Assembly (NCBI RefSeq): GCF_000622225.1
Contig: NZ_JHWD01000024.1
Location: 1-57,271, forward strand
Length of the DNA: 57,271 nucleotides
Source of the DNA: Roseomonas mucosa ATCC BAA-692
Lineage (GTDB): Bacteria; Pseudomonadota; Alphaproteobacteria; Acetobacterales; Acetobacteraceae
Direction: 5' to 3'
Position 1 is the first letter of the stretch. Each line of letters starts with the position of its first letter. Positions 17,665 through 26,497 of the stretch are shown one piece after another. The notes beneath the pieces were generated by a model that worked only from the letters and a program-made list of their open reading frames with translations, was not told the origin of the DNA and did no database searches. The translations under genes and the position numbers were made by a program.

Positions 17665-18287
17665 CCCGCCGCCTGACGGAGAAGCGCCTGATCCTGGCCA
17701 CCCACAATGCCGGCAAGGTGCGCGAGGTCGCCGCCCTGCTGGCCCCCTGGGGGTTGGAGGTGACGGGGGTGGGCGATCTCGGCCTGCCGGAGCCGGAGGA
17801 GACGGAAAGCAGCTTTCTCGGCAATGCGCGGATCAAGGCCCTGGCCGCTGCCACGGCCACGGGGCAGGTGGCGCTCGCGGATGATTCCGGCTTCTCGGTC
17901 GCGGCGCTGGATGGGATGCCGGGGGTCTGGACCGCCGACTGGGCGAAGCAGCCGGACGGCACGCGCGACTATGCCAGGGCCATGGCCGAGGTCGCCCGCA
18001 AGGCCGGCGAGGCCGATCCGGAGGGAAAGGACCACGGTGCCTGGTTCTCCTGCGCCCTGGTGCTCGCCTGGCCGGACGGACACACGGAAGGCTTCCTGGG
18101 CGAGGCGCATGGCACCTGGATCTGGCCGGGCCGAGGCGAGGCCGGGCATGGCTATGACCCGATCTTCGTGCCGGCGGGCGAGACGCTGAGCTTCGCCGAG
18201 ATGGACCCGGCGCGGAAGAACGCGATCAGCCACCGCGCCCGCGCCTTCGCGCTGCTGGCCGGGGCCTGCCTGCCGCCGCTGGGCTGA
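17661..18287 (+). CDS. rdgB: XTP/dITP diphosphatase (non-canonical purine NTP pyrophosphatase)
   Basis: Cleaves XTP, dITP and ITP to monophosphates, keeping deaminated purines out of DNA and RNA. The signature [12 protein letters not shown] is at residues 11-22. The metal and catalytic region [17 protein letters not shown] and ALADDSGF follow, and [10 protein letters not shown] and SHRARAF mark the C-terminal part. The 208-residue length is normal. Translationally coupled to rph by the ATGA overlap. Confidence 0.95.
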   Translation: MTRRLTEKRLILATHNAGKVREVAALLAPWGLEVTGVGDLGLPEPEETESSFLGNARIKALAAATATGQVALADDSGFSVAALDGMPGVWTADWAKQPDGTRDYARAMAEVARKAGEADPEGKDHGAWFSCALVLAWPDGHTEGFLGEAHGTWIWPGRGEAGHGYDPIFVPAGETLSFAEMDPARKNAISHRARAFALLAGACLPPLG

Positions 18288-18304
18288 TTGGGCCGGGGGC
18301 CGGC

Positions 18305-18650
18305 GCTGCTCCGCCCGGGGAACAAGGCTCCGCCATCGACGCAATGCGTCGACCCCCTGTCCCCATCCGCCAGGACACCGCGTGCCCTGACCCGGCTCGT
18401 TGGTTCTCGCTTCGACCGGATCGCGCCAGGGAGCCATGCTCTCCGGCGGACCGCGGGTGGCACCCGCGCGAAGGCGGTGTTTTCCTTCTCGGGAGCCCCG
18501 CGTCTCCACCTGTTCCTTGGGGTTCAGGCCGCAGGCTGACGGCCTCCACCGGAGCCAACGAGAGCCCGGGGCCCGGGGCCCGGGGCCCGGGGAACGGCTT
18601 CGGTCCCCGGCGGGAGAGGCAGAACCTCTCCCCCGGAGTCAACCACATGC
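18305..18650 (+). repeat. Structured dispersed repeat, copy D (full length, diverged)
   Basis: Same orientation as copy A, but more diverged. It keeps AACAAGGCTCCGCC at the left; the central hairpin as GCCAGGGAGC/GCTCTCCGGC (one wobble, one mismatch); the run TCGGGAGCCCCGCGTCTCCACCTG in the middle; GGGGAACG/CGGTCCCC; and GAGAGGC-AGAA-CCTCTC at the right. A local insert ATCGACGCAATGCGTCGA near 18338-18355 forms its own 8-bp-arm palindrome. It also holds the four-unit CCCGGGG array. It lies directly 3' of rdgB. Confidence 0.75.
18565..18592. repeat. 7-bp tandem array, CCCGGGG x4
   Basis: Four perfect head-to-tail CCCGGGG units inside repeat copy D. Each junction is also self-complementary. Copies A-C have a single unit at this place (CCCGGGGTCCGGGG or close), so the array looks like a local expansion. 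Confidence 0.85.
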
Positions 18651-18875
18651 CTCACGCCGGGATTAGCGCGGGGGTCCTCCGGGGCGTGGTCCGGCCTCGG
18701 CTCCTGCCTGCTTCGGGCTGACACGGGAAGACGAAGCCTTCCCCACGCCGGGTTACCGGATGGAAGGCACATCGCGCTCCGTGCCGGAACGGCACCGCCA
18801 GGCGGTCCCATACACACCCCGCTCGCCCATTCCTCCTCCGATCGGCAACACGGCACATCCGCTGCGAAGCATTCG

Positions 18876-18890
18876 AATGGTCAGACCAAT
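18876..18890. promoter_or_regulatory. Upstream LldR-type operator (O1) of the lactate operon
   Basis: The sequence AATGGTCAGACCAAT has a perfect 11-bp core palindrome TGGTC-A-GACCA. It matches the ATTGGT-N3-ACCAAT form bound by PdhR/LldR-type GntR regulators. It lies upstream of the candidate -35 box, about 96 bp (centre to centre) from a second site. Likely ligand-controlled binding site for the LldR encoded in the operon. Confidence 0.65.
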
Positions 18891-18917
18891 AACGTGAATA
18901 GGACAGTTAAAAGATAG

Positions 18918-18946
18918 TTGACCGCCTGATGGCCGCCTCGATAAAA
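18918..18946 (+). promoter_or_regulatory. Candidate promoter of lldPRD
   Basis: TTGACC (18918-18923) and ATAAAA (18941-18946) are separated by exactly 17 nt, in a clearly AT-rich patch. Transcription would start near 18953, giving a leader of about 80 nt that contains the second operator. Confidence 0.55.
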
Positions 18947-18970
18947 ACAACTTGAAGTGAAAACAAGCTG

Positions 18971-18987
18971 AATTGGACAGACCAATT
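18971..18987. promoter_or_regulatory. Downstream LldR-type operator (O2) of the lactate operon
   Basis: AATTGG-ACAGA-CCAATT, a 17-bp site with perfect 6-bp arms, is close to the PdhR/LldR consensus AATTGG-N5-CCAATT. It lies downstream of the predicted start point and 47 bp before the lldP ATG. Confidence 0.7.
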
Positions 18988-19034
18988 TAGCCTCACCAAG
19001 AGCCACTCGCATCCGTGAGTGTGGAGGACGATCC

Positions 19035-20741
19035 ATGTCGGCCTGGCCGCAGAACTACGACCCCCTGGGCAATATCTGGCTGTCGAGCCTGATCGCCTTC
19101 GTGCCGATCGCCTTCTTCTTCCTGGCGCTGACGGTTCTGCGGCTGAAGGGCTATGTCGCCAGCACGATCACGGTCGTGCTCGCCCTCGCGGTCGCCGTGC
19201 TGTTCTACGGCATGCCAGCGGGGCAGGCCCTGGCCTCCGGGGCCTATGGCTTTGTCTACGGGCTGTGGCCGATCGCCTGGATCATCATCGGGGCGGTGTT
19301 CCTCTACAAGATCTCCGTCCGGACGGGGCAGTTCGAGATCGTGCGGGCCTCCATCCTCTCGGTCACCGAGGACCAGCGGCTGCAGCTGCTGATCGTCGGC
19401 TTCTCCTTCGGCGCCTTCCTGGAGGGCGCGGCGGGCTTCGGCGCACCGGTCGCCATCACCGCCGCGCTGCTGGTCGGCCTGGGCTTCCGCCCGCTCTACG
19501 CGGCCGGGCTCTGCCTGATCGTGAACACGGCGCCGGTGGCCTTCGGGGCCATGGGCATCCCCGTGATCGTGGCGGGACAGGTGACGGGGCTGGACCCCTT
19601 CGTCATCGGCCAGATGGCGGGCCGCCAGCTGCCCTTCATGACGCTGATCGTGCTGTTCTGGGTCATGGCCATCATGGACGGCTGGCGCGGCGTGCGCGAG
19701 ACCTGGCCGGCGGTCGTGGTCGCGGGCGGCTCCTTTGCCATCGTGCAGTTCCTGACCTCGAACTTCATCGGCCCGGAGCTGCCGGACATCACCTCCTCCC
19801 TGGCCTCCCTGCTCTGCCTCACCCTCTTCCTGCGCGTCTGGAAGCCGGCGCGGATCTTCCGCTTCGAGACGGCGGAGGCGGAGGCTTCGGGCATGGTCCG
19901 GGCGCAGCCCGCCGGGGCGCAGGTCGCAACGGTCGGCGGCATGGCACCGGCCGCCGCACGCCGCCACACGCCGGGCGAGATCATCCTGGCCTGGTCGCCC
20001 TTCCTGATCCTCACGGCCATGGTGACGCTCTGGAGCATCAAGCCCTTCAAGAGCCTCTTCGCGGCGGGCGGGGCGCTCAGCGGCTGGGTCATCGCCATTC
20101 CCGTGCCCTCGCTGCACCGGCTGGTCGAGAAGATGCCGCCGATCACCGCCGGGCCCGTGCCCTATGACGCGATCTACCGCTTCGACTGGTTCTCCGCGAC
20201 CGGCACGGCGATCTTCCTGGCCGCCCTGCTCTCGGCCCTGCTGCTGCGCCAGCGACCGCTGGAGACGGTGCGGACCTTCGGAGAGACGCTGGCCGAGCTG
20301 CGCACGCCGATCTACTCCATCGGCATGGTGCTGGCCTTCGCCTTCATCGCCAACTATTCCGGCCTTTCGGCGACGCTGGCCCTGGCCCTGGCGCATACCG
20401 GGGCGGCCTTTCCCTTCTTCTCGCCTTTCCTGGGCTGGGTCGGCGTCTTCCTGACCGGCTCGGACACCTCCTCGAACGCGCTCTTCGGCGCGTTGCAGGC
20501 AACGACGGCGCAGCAGATCGGGGTGTCCGACATCCTGATGGTGGCGGCGAACACGACGGGCGGCGTGACGGGCAAGATGATCTCGCCGCAATCCATCGCC
20601 ATCGCCTGCGCCGCCGTGGGGCTGGTCGGGCGTGAATCCGACCTCTTCCGCTTCACGGTGCGGCACAGCCTCGCCTTCGCCTGCATGGCCGGGCTGATCA
20701 CCCTGGCGCAGGCCTACTGGCTGACCGGTATGATCCCCTGA
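19035..20741 (+). CDS. lldP: L-lactate permease
   Basis: Proton-coupled lactate (and glycolate) importer of the LctP family, with 12 or more membrane helices across its 568 residues. Recognisable blocks are [18 protein letters not shown] near the start, [27 protein letters not shown] (the family signature, about residues 130-156) and [24 protein letters not shown] near the C-terminus. The ATG at 19035 follows GGAGGA with 7 nt spacing. It is the first gene of lldP-lldR-lldD; its stop overlaps the lldR start (TGATG). Confidence 0.95.
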   Translation: MSAWPQNYDPLGNIWLSSLIAFVPIAFFFLALTVLRLKGYVASTITVVLALAVAVLFYGMPAGQALASGAYGFVYGLWPIAWIIIGAVFLYKISVRTGQFEIVRASILSVTEDQRLQLLIVGFSFGAFLEGAAGFGAPVAITAALLVGLGFRPLYAAGLCLIVNTAPVAFGAMGIPVIVAGQVTGLDPFVIGQMAGRQLPFMTLIVLFWVMAIMDGWRGVRETWPAVVVAGGSFAIVQFLTSNFIGPELPDITSSLASLLCLTLFLRVWKPARIFRFETAEAEASGMVRAQPAGAQVATVGGMAPAAARRHTPGEIILAWSPFLILTAMVTLWSIKPFKSLFAAGGALSGWVIAIPVPSLHRLVEKMPPITAGPVPYDAIYRFDWFSATGTAIFLAALLSALLLRQRPLETVRTFGETLAELRTPIYSIGMVLAFAFIANYSGLSATLALALAHTGAAFPFFSPFLGWVGVFLTGSDTSSNALFGALQATTAQQIGVSDILMVAANTTGGVTGKMISPQSIAIACAAVGLVGRESDLFRFTVRHSLAFACMAGLITLAQAYWLTGMIP

Positions 20742-21583
20742 TGGAGCAGGACGCGACATCCCCCGCCGAGGGCGGACGGCTCGCCTCGCAGCTCGCCACG
20801 GTGCTGCGGAAGCGGATGCTGGCGGGGGATTTCGGGATCGGCGACCGGCTGCCGGCAGAGCGCGCGCTGGCCGGCGAGTTCGGGGTGTCGCGCTCCTCGG
20901 TGCGGGAGGCCATCCAGATGCTCGCCAGCCAGGGCCTGCTGTCGAGCCGGCAGGGCGGCGGCACCTTCGTCCGCGCCCTGCCGGGCGGCGGGGAGGGCAC
21001 CAGGGGGGACAACTGGGGCCGTCAGGCGATCGTGGAGCCCCTGGAGCAGCTGTTCCGCGACAACCCGGACTACCGCTACGACGTGCTGGAGATCCGTCTC
21101 GCGCTGGAGGGCGCCGCCGCCGCCCATGCCGCGCGCCGCGCCACGGAGGAGGATCGCAGCCGTCTGCGCGGGCGTTTCGAGGCCACGCTGCGGGATGACG
21201 AGGCGGCGACGCCGGCCGTGCTGGCCCAGGTGGACGCGGCCTTCCACCTCGCCATCGCCGAGGCCTCGCACAACCTCGTGCTGCAGCAGATCATCCGCGG
21301 CATGTTCGACCTGCTGGCGGCCAGCACCTCGCAGAGCCTGGAGAAGCTCTATCTCGTGCCAAGGGTCTCCGAGGCCCTGGCGGAGCAGCACCGGCTGCTG
21401 ATGCAGGCGGTGCTCGGCGGCGATCCCGACCGTGCGCGCGCCGCCTCGGATGCCCATATCGATTTCGTGCGACTCACCCTGAAGGCGATCGACGAGGACG
21501 AGGCCCGCCTCGCCCGTTCCAACCCGCCTCGTTCCCTGCTGTCCGGGCGAACCGGCGGCCCTGACCGGAAGACAGACCCGTGA
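20741..21583 (+). CDS. lldR: GntR/FCD-family regulator of lactate use (LldR-like)
   Basis: A winged helix-turn-helix GntR domain (residues about 14-80: [34 protein letters not shown]) is followed by an all-helical FCD ligand-binding domain (about 105-245), with the metal/ligand residues expected in [12 protein letters not shown] and [10 protein letters not shown]. By position between permease and dehydrogenase it is the operon's own regulator, and it would bind the two palindromic sites upstream of lldP with L-lactate as effector, as known for E. coli LldR. It has 280 residues, a little longer than usual because of its Arg/Pro-rich tail. The stop overlaps the lldD start (GTGA). Confidence 0.9.
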   Translation: MEQDATSPAEGGRLASQLATVLRKRMLAGDFGIGDRLPAERALAGEFGVSRSSVREAIQMLASQGLLSSRQGGGTFVRALPGGGEGTRGDNWGRQAIVEPLEQLFRDNPDYRYDVLEIRLALEGAAAAHAARRATEEDRSRLRGRFEATLRDDEAATPAVLAQVDAAFHLAIAEASHNLVLQQIIRGMFDLLAASTSQSLEKLYLVPRVSEALAEQHRLLMQAVLGGDPDRARAASDAHIDFVRLTLKAIDEDEARLARSNPPRSLLSGRTGGPDRKTDP

Positions 21584-22767
21584 TTTTCTCGCCCATCATC
21601 TCCTCCCCGTCCGATTATCGCGAGGCCGCCCGCCGCCGGCTGCCGCCTTTCCTGTTCCACTACGCCGATGGCGGCGCCTATGCGGAGCGCACGCTGCGCC
21701 GCAATGTCGAGGACCTGGCCGAGATCGCGCTGCGGCAGCGCGTGCTGCAGAACATGTCCGAGCTGAGCCTGGAAACGCGCGTGCTGGGGCAGGACCTGTC
21801 GATGCCCGTGGTGCTGGCGCCGGTCGGGCTGACGGGCATGTTCGCCCGGCGCGGCGAGGTGCAGGCGGCGCGGGCGGCCGAGGCCAAGGGCATCCCCTTC
21901 ACCCTTTCCACCGTCTCGGTCTGCGACATCGAGGAGGTGAGCGCGGCGGTCACGAAGCCGATCTGGTTCCAGCTCTACGTGCTGCGCGACCGCGGCTTCA
22001 TGCGCAACGCGCTGGAACGGGCCAAGGCGGCCGGGATCACGACCCTGGTCTTCACCGTGGACATGCCGATGCCCGGCGCGCGCTACCGCGACGCGCATTC
22101 GGGCATGAGCGGCCCGAACGCCCCGTTCCGCCGCATGGTCCAGGCGATGACGCATCCGCTCTGGGCCTGGGATGTCGGGCTGAAGGGCAAGCCGCACGAC
22201 CTGGGCAACGTGTCGCGCTACCGCGGCCAGGCGACCGGGCTCGCGGACTATATCGGCTGGCTCGGCGCCAATTTCGATCCGTCGATCTCCTGGAAGGACC
22301 TGGAGTGGATCCGCGACTTCTGGGAGGGGCCGATGGTCATCAAGGGCATCCTCGACCCCCAGGATGCGCGTGACGCGGTGAGCTTCGGCGCGGATGGCAT
22401 CGTCGTGTCGAACCATGGCGGAAGGCAGCTCGACGGCGTGCTCTCCTCGGCGCGGGCCCTGCCCGCCATCGCCGCGGCGGTGAAGGGGAAGCTCTCGATC
22501 CTGGCCGACTCCGGCTTCCGCAATGGGCTGGACGTGGTCCGCGCGCTGGCCATGGGGGCCGATGCGGTCATGCTGGGCCGGGCCTTCGTCTATGCGCTGG
22601 CGACGGGGGGCGAGGCGGGGGTGCTGAACCTGTTGAACCTGATCGACAAGGAGATGCGCGTGGCCATGACGCTTACCGGCGCGGCGCGGGTGTCCGACCT
22701 GGACGAGAGCTTCCTGGAGCGCGGCTCCGTGGCCCCCAGGATGGAGCGGCAGGGCGCGCTCTCCTAG
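21580..22767 (+). CDS. lldD: L-lactate dehydrogenase, FMN-dependent (quinone-linked)
   Basis: Membrane-associated alpha-hydroxy-acid oxidase that turns L-lactate into pyruvate and passes electrons to quinone. The catalytic His is H279 in the family motif [12 protein letters not shown]-binding blocks include [35 protein letters not shown] and [20 protein letters not shown]. The 395-residue length is typical. The GTG start overlaps the lldR stop by 4 bp, so all three genes are coupled. An alpha-hydroxy acid other than lactate (mandelate, glycolate) is possible from sequence alone, but the operon context argues for lactate. Confidence 0.95.
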   Translation: MIFSPIISSPSDYREAARRRLPPFLFHYADGGAYAERTLRRNVEDLAEIALRQRVLQNMSELSLETRVLGQDLSMPVVLAPVGLTGMFARRGEVQAARAAEAKGIPFTLSTVSVCDIEEVSAAVTKPIWFQLYVLRDRGFMRNALERAKAAGITTLVFTVDMPMPGARYRDAHSGMSGPNAPFRRMVQAMTHPLWAWDVGLKGKPHDLGNVSRYRGQATGLADYIGWLGANFDPSISWKDLEWIRDFWEGPMVIKGILDPQDARDAVSFGADGIVVSNHGGRQLDGVLSSARALPAIAAAVKGKLSILADSGFRNGLDVVRALAMGADAVMLGRAFVYALATGGEAGVLNLLNLIDKEMRVAMTLTGAARVSDLDESFLERGSVAPRMERQGALS

Positions 22768-22809
22768 ACCCGGCCCAGGCGGCGGGCCCTCCGTCCGCCG
22801 CCACCGGGT
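22768..22809 (+). terminator. Terminator of the lactate operon
   Basis: An extended hairpin immediately after the lldD stop: outer arms ACCCGG/CCGGGT and inner arms GGCGGCGG/CCGCCGCC. No T tract follows, as is usual in this GC-rich DNA. Confidence 0.6.
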
Positions 22810-22914
22810 CACAACCTGCCCGGCCATGGCTAGGCAGCCGGGGGATGCGGGACCAGATCCCGGACGGGAAGGCACGGGGGACCGCCCCGGCCAGAGCCGA
22901 AGGAGGGTTCCCGC

Positions 22915-23457
22915 ATGGACAGTCCTGCGGGCTACGGCATCGTCAGCCGCATGCTGCACTGGCTGATGGCCGCCTGCTTCGCCTGGCACTTCGCCGGTGC
23001 CCTGCTCTACGTCACCGTGCCCGAGGCCGGGGTGACGAAGTTTGTCGGCAGCACGCATTTCACCATGGGCTTCACGCTGCTCGTGCTTGTGCTGCTGCGG
23101 GGGGCCTGGGGGCTGCTGAACATCCGGCGCCGCCCGCCGCATCCGGGCCGGCTGGGGCGCCTCGCCACGATGGGGCACCTAGTGCTCTACCTGCTGATGA
23201 TCCTCGTCCCGGGTCTGGCGCTGTTGCGGCAATACGGCTCCGGCGAGCCCTTCACCCCCTATGGCATCCCGGTGATGAGCGGCTTCGAGGGCAAGATCGC
23301 CTGGATGACGGCCCCCGGGGACCTGCTGCACAGCTTCCTCGGCTGGGTGCTGCTGGCGCTCATCCTCGGCCATGTCGCGATGGCCCTGGTGCACCGCTAT
23401 GCTTGGCACGACGACGTGCTGGGCCTGATGACCCGCGGCCGCCGGCGGCGCGTCTGA
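22915..23457 (+). CDS. Cytochrome b561
   Basis: A 180-residue, four-helix di-heme membrane protein that exchanges electrons with the quinone pool. Heme-ligand histidines are visible in helix 1 (RMLHWLMAACFAWHF), helix 2 (THFTMGF), helix 3 (MGHLVLYLLMILVPG) and helix 4 (LHSFLGWVLLALILGHVAMALVHR). A strong AAGGAGGG ribosome-binding site precedes the ATG. Bacterial b561 proteins of this type (CybB-like) can act as superoxide:ubiquinone oxidoreductases. It has no obvious operon partner, though it follows the quinone-linked lactate dehydrogenase and might share the quinone pool. Confidence 0.88.
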   Translation: MDSPAGYGIVSRMLHWLMAACFAWHFAGALLYVTVPEAGVTKFVGSTHFTMGFTLLVLVLLRGAWGLLNIRRRPPHPGRLGRLATMGHLVLYLLMILVPGLALLRQYGSGEPFTPYGIPVMSGFEGKIAWMTAPGDLLHSFLGWVLLALILGHVAMALVHRYAWHDDVLGLMTRGRRRRV

Positions 23458-23463
23458 AGGGCG

Positions 23464-23487
23464 CCCCCGGCAGGCTTCCGCCGGGGG
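23464..23487. terminator. Bidirectional hairpin terminator
   Basis: CCCCCGGC and GCCGGGGG, separated by AGGCTTCC, form a perfect 8-bp stem between the convergent cytochrome b561 and symporter genes. Confidence 0.6.
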
Positions 23488-23502
23488 GAGCAGGGTTTCC
23501 CT

Positions 23503-24813
23503 TCAGGCCACCGGGGCCGTGGCGGCCTCCCGCGCCTCGGCCTCGTCGAAGGTGCCGGGCGACGGTTCCGGCTGCGGCTGGGAGCCGGGCCCGGGCGTCC
23601 GGTCGCCTTCCCACTTGCCGACCACGGCCGCCGCCAGGGAGTTGCCGATGACGTTGGTGGCGGAGCGGCCCATGTCCAGGAACTGGTCGATGCCGATGAT
23701 CAGCAGCAGCCCGGCCTCGGGGATGTTGAAGGTGGAAAGCGTGGCCGCGATCACCACCAGCGAGGCGCGCGGCACGCCGGCCATGCCCTTGCTGGTCAGC
23801 ATCAGCACCAGCAGCATGACCGCCTGCTGCCCCCAGGTGAGTTCGATGTTGTAGGCCTGGGCGATGAAGACGACGGCGAAGGTGCAGTACATCATCGAGC
23901 CGTCGAGGTTGAAGGAATAGCCCAGCGGCAGCACGAAGCTGATCACCTTCGGGCTCACGCCGAAGCGCGCGAGCTGCTCCATCAGGCGCGGATAGGCGGC
24001 CTCGCTGCTCGCGGTGCTGAAGGCCAGCAGGAAGGGCTGCCGGACCAGCGAGACCAGCTCGATCACCCGCCGCCCGAAGAACAGGAAGCCCACCGCGGCC
24101 AGCAGGCACCAGAGGATCGCCAGGCCGAGATAGAACTCCGCCACGAACTTGCCATAGGTGACGAGGATGCCCAGGCCCTGCGTGGTCACGATCGCCGCCA
24201 TGGAGGCGAAGACCGCCAGCGGCGCCATCAGCATGACATAGCCGGTGACGCGCAGGATGACGTGCGAAAGCTCCTCGATCCACTGCACGACATGGCGCGC
24301 CTTCTCGCCCAGGGATGCGGCGGCGATGCCGAAGAGCAGCGAGAAGACGACGATCTGCAGGATCTCGTTGCGCGACATGGCATCGAAGATCGAGACCGGC
24401 ACGAGATGCGCCACGAAGTCCCGCAGCGTGAGCGAGGAGGCCTGGACGCTGCTTGTCGCCCCGGCCTGGGGCAGCGGCAGGTCCAGGCTGGCCCCCGGCT
24501 GCAGGAGGTTGACCAGCACCAGGCCCAGCAGCAGCGAGACCAGCGAGGCGGTGACGAACCACAGCATCGCCTTGCCCCCGATCCGCCCCACAGCGCCGAC
24601 ATCGCCCATATGGGCGACGCCCACGACCAGGGTGGAGAAGACCAGCGGCGCGATGATCATCTTGATCAGACGCAGGAAGATGTCGCTGATCAGGGAGATG
24701 TAGCCGGCGATGACGCGGGAGGTGTTCGGATCGGGCCAGACCTCGTGGCAGGCATAGCCGACGCCGATACCGAGAAGCATGGCGACGAGGATATAGGTGG
24801 TCAGTCTCTGCAT
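23503..24813 (-). CDS. Dicarboxylate/amino acid:cation symporter (DctA/GltP type)
   Basis: A secondary transporter of the DAACS family with 436 residues. The N-terminal helices (YILVAMLLGIGVGYACHE; IFLRLIKMIIAPLVFSTLVVGVAH) and the re-entrant loop FSTASSEAAYPRLMEQL with its serine-rich SSE motif are clear. The second loop region GYSFNLDGSMMYCTFAVVFIAQ and DQFLDMGRSATNVIGNSLA (the conserved cation/substrate D and N residues) are also present. This combination fits C4-dicarboxylate or glutamate/aspartate uptake; the TSSEAAYP loop differs from canonical DctA, so I leave the symbol open. The start was taken at 24813 (MQRLTTYIL). The C-terminal 35 residues are Pro/Glu-rich. Confidence 0.88.
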   Translation of the reverse strand: MQRLTTYILVAMLLGIGVGYACHEVWPDPNTSRVIAGYISLISDIFLRLIKMIIAPLVFSTLVVGVAHMGDVGAVGRIGGKAMLWFVTASLVSLLLGLVLVNLLQPGASLDLPLPQAGATSSVQASSLTLRDFVAHLVPVSIFDAMSRNEILQIVVFSLLFGIAAASLGEKARHVVQWIEELSHVILRVTGYVMLMAPLAVFASMAAIVTTQGLGILVTYGKFVAEFYLGLAILWCLLAAVGFLFFGRRVIELVSLVRQPFLLAFSTASSEAAYPRLMEQLARFGVSPKVISFVLPLGYSFNLDGSMMYCTFAVVFIAQAYNIELTWGQQAVMLLVLMLTSKGMAGVPRASLVVIAATLSTFNIPEAGLLLIIGIDQFLDMGRSATNVIGNSLAAAVVGKWEGDRTPGPGSQPQPEPSPGTFDEAEAREAATAPVA

Positions 24814-25285
24814 GGCGTGGTCTTCATTCCCCGTTCGGCAGCCTGGAATGGCATGGAGCCCGGAGCGGGTCCTGTTAGGGATCACTTCGCTGCGATGCCA
24901 GGATGATTGATTAAATTTCCCTTCATTTTGCAGCGCGCGGGCGGATCCCCCCTCGTTTCCGCGGGGCGAACCAGCGATGCCCGGAGGCGGCGCCGGCCCT
25001 CCCGATCCCGAAGCCTGCAGGCCGCGCCCGCCATGTTCCCGGCCCCGGAAAGCACCCCGCCGGCTGATGCTTGACAGCTTCGGCGGCCCAGGAGGATCGT
25101 TCTGGAAATCGAATCCGGCGTGGTTCGCCGGCCCCTTCGTATAAAGCAGAACCGAAACGGTTCATCCGAGGAAAACGCCGTGCCCCGCCCTTTTCGTCCG
25201 CTCCCTGAGCCGCCCGCTACCGGCGGGCGCCGGGCGCCGGCAGCGGGATAGCCGGAACATCAGAACAGCCCGAACGGAGCAGCGC
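24814..25285. other. Divergent intergenic region with one operator-like palindrome
   Basis: A 472-bp gap between the divergent symporter and alcohol dehydrogenase genes. An AT-rich patch (24900-24930) near the symporter probably contains its promoter. TATAAA at 25140-25145 is a candidate -10 for the dehydrogenase operon, immediately followed by the palindrome at 25149-25163. No ORF here shows family resemblance. Confidence 0.45.
25149..25163. promoter_or_regulatory. Palindromic operator candidate, GAACCG-AAA-CGGTTC
   Basis: A perfect 15-bp dyad (6-bp arms, 3-bp centre) lying four bases after the candidate -10 TATAAA, about 120 bp before the first dehydrogenase ATG. This position suits a repressor site. 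No regulator gene is adjacent, so the protein that binds it is unknown. Confidence 0.45.
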
Positions 25286-26455
25286 ATGTCCACCGGCCCT
25301 CTGCCAACCTTCGAGTTCCGCACGGTCCCGTCGATCCAGGTGGAATGGAGCGGGGCAAAACGCCTGGGCGAGATGCTGGCCGCCCGCTTCGCCGGACGCC
25401 GCGCCCTGGTGGTGACGGATGCGGGGCTGGTGAAGGCCGGCCTTCTCGGCCCCGTCCTGGCCGGGCTGGAGGCCGAGGGCTTCCGCGCCACCGTCTTCGA
25501 CGCGGTGGTGGCGGACCCGCCGGAATCCGTGCTGCTCGACTGCGTGCGGCAGGCGCGCGAGGCCGGGGTGGAGATCGTGCTCGGCCTGGGCGGCGGCTCC
25601 TCGCTCGACGTCGCGAAGCTGGCCGCGGTGCTGCTGGTCACGGAGCAGGAGCTGCCGCAGATCTACGGCATCGGCAAGGTGACGGGCTCGCGCCTGCCGC
25701 TGGTCCTGGTGCCCACCACCGCCGGCACGGGGTCGGAGGTCACCAACATCTCCATCCTCACCACCGGCGAAACCACGAAGATGGGCGTGGTGGCGCCGCA
25801 GCTCTATGCCGATGCGGTGCTGCTGGATGCGGAGCTGACGCTGGGCCTGCCGGCGCTGCACACCGCCGCCACCGGCATCGACGCCATGGTGCACGCCATC
25901 GAGGCCTATACCAGCCGGCACAAGAAGAACCCGCTCTCCGACGCCCTGGCGCGGGAGGCGCTGCGCCTGCTCGGCGGCAATCTCCTCGCCGCCTGCCGCG
26001 ACGGGCGGGACCGCGCGGCGCGCGAGGCCATGCTGCTCGGCGCCATGCTGGCGGGCCAGGCCTTCGCCAATGCGCCGGTCGCCGCCGTGCATGCGCTGGC
26101 CTATCCGCTGGGCGGCCACTACCACGTGCCGCACGGCCTCTCCAACGCGCTGATGCTGGGGCCGGTGCTGCGCTTCAACGCCCGCGCCGCCGCACCGCTC
26201 TATGCCGAGCTGGATACGGTGCTGAACGGTCCCGGCGCGGGTGGGGCCGAGGAACGCGCCCTGCACTTCGTGGACAGCATGCAGCGGCTGATGGACGGCA
26301 GCGGCGCCCCGCGCCGCCTGCGCGATGTCGGCGTCACCGACAACAGCCTGGCGATGCTGGCCGCCGATGCGATGAAGCAGACGCGGCTACTGGTGAACAA
26401 CCCGGTGGAGGTGACGGAGGCCGACGCCCTCGCCCTCTACCGCGAAGCCTTCTGA
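25286..26455 (+). CDS. Iron-containing alcohol dehydrogenase (first of two)
   Basis: NAD(P)-dependent, Fe2+-type dehydrogenase, 389 residues. The nucleotide-binding domain carries the GGGSSLDVAK motif (about residues 98-107) and VPTTAGTGSEVT. The metal-binding domain has D199 and H203 in GIDAMVHAIEAYTS and the later histidines in VHALAYPLGGHYHVPHG. By position beside a lactonase it may oxidise a hydroxy acid released from a lactone, like the gamma-hydroxybutyrate dehydrogenase BlcB, but this is inference; maleylacetate reductase and 1,3-propanediol dehydrogenase are in the same superfamily. First gene of a three-gene operon. The second dehydrogenase (27289) is a close paralogue. Confidence 0.9.
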   Translation: MSTGPLPTFEFRTVPSIQVEWSGAKRLGEMLAARFAGRRALVVTDAGLVKAGLLGPVLAGLEAEGFRATVFDAVVADPPESVLLDCVRQAREAGVEIVLGLGGGSSLDVAKLAAVLLVTEQELPQIYGIGKVTGSRLPLVLVPTTAGTGSEVTNISILTTGETTKMGVVAPQLYADAVLLDAELTLGLPALHTAATGIDAMVHAIEAYTSRHKKNPLSDALAREALRLLGGNLLAACRDGRDRAAREAMLLGAMLAGQAFANAPVAAVHALAYPLGGHYHVPHGLSNALMLGPVLRFNARAAAPLYAELDTVLNGPGAGGAEERALHFVDSMQRLMDGSGAPRRLRDVGVTDNSLAMLAADAMKQTRLLVNNPVEVTEADALALYREAF

Positions 26456-26497
26456 CGTGCCGGCAAGGCACGCGCGACGACAGGACGGGGAAACGCC

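Noticed and set aside
20741-21583. Possible PdhR (pyruvate dehydrogenase regulator) in place of LldR
   Set aside because: The operator type fits both, but no pyruvate dehydrogenase genes are near, and the gene is embedded between lactate permease and lactate dehydrogenase.
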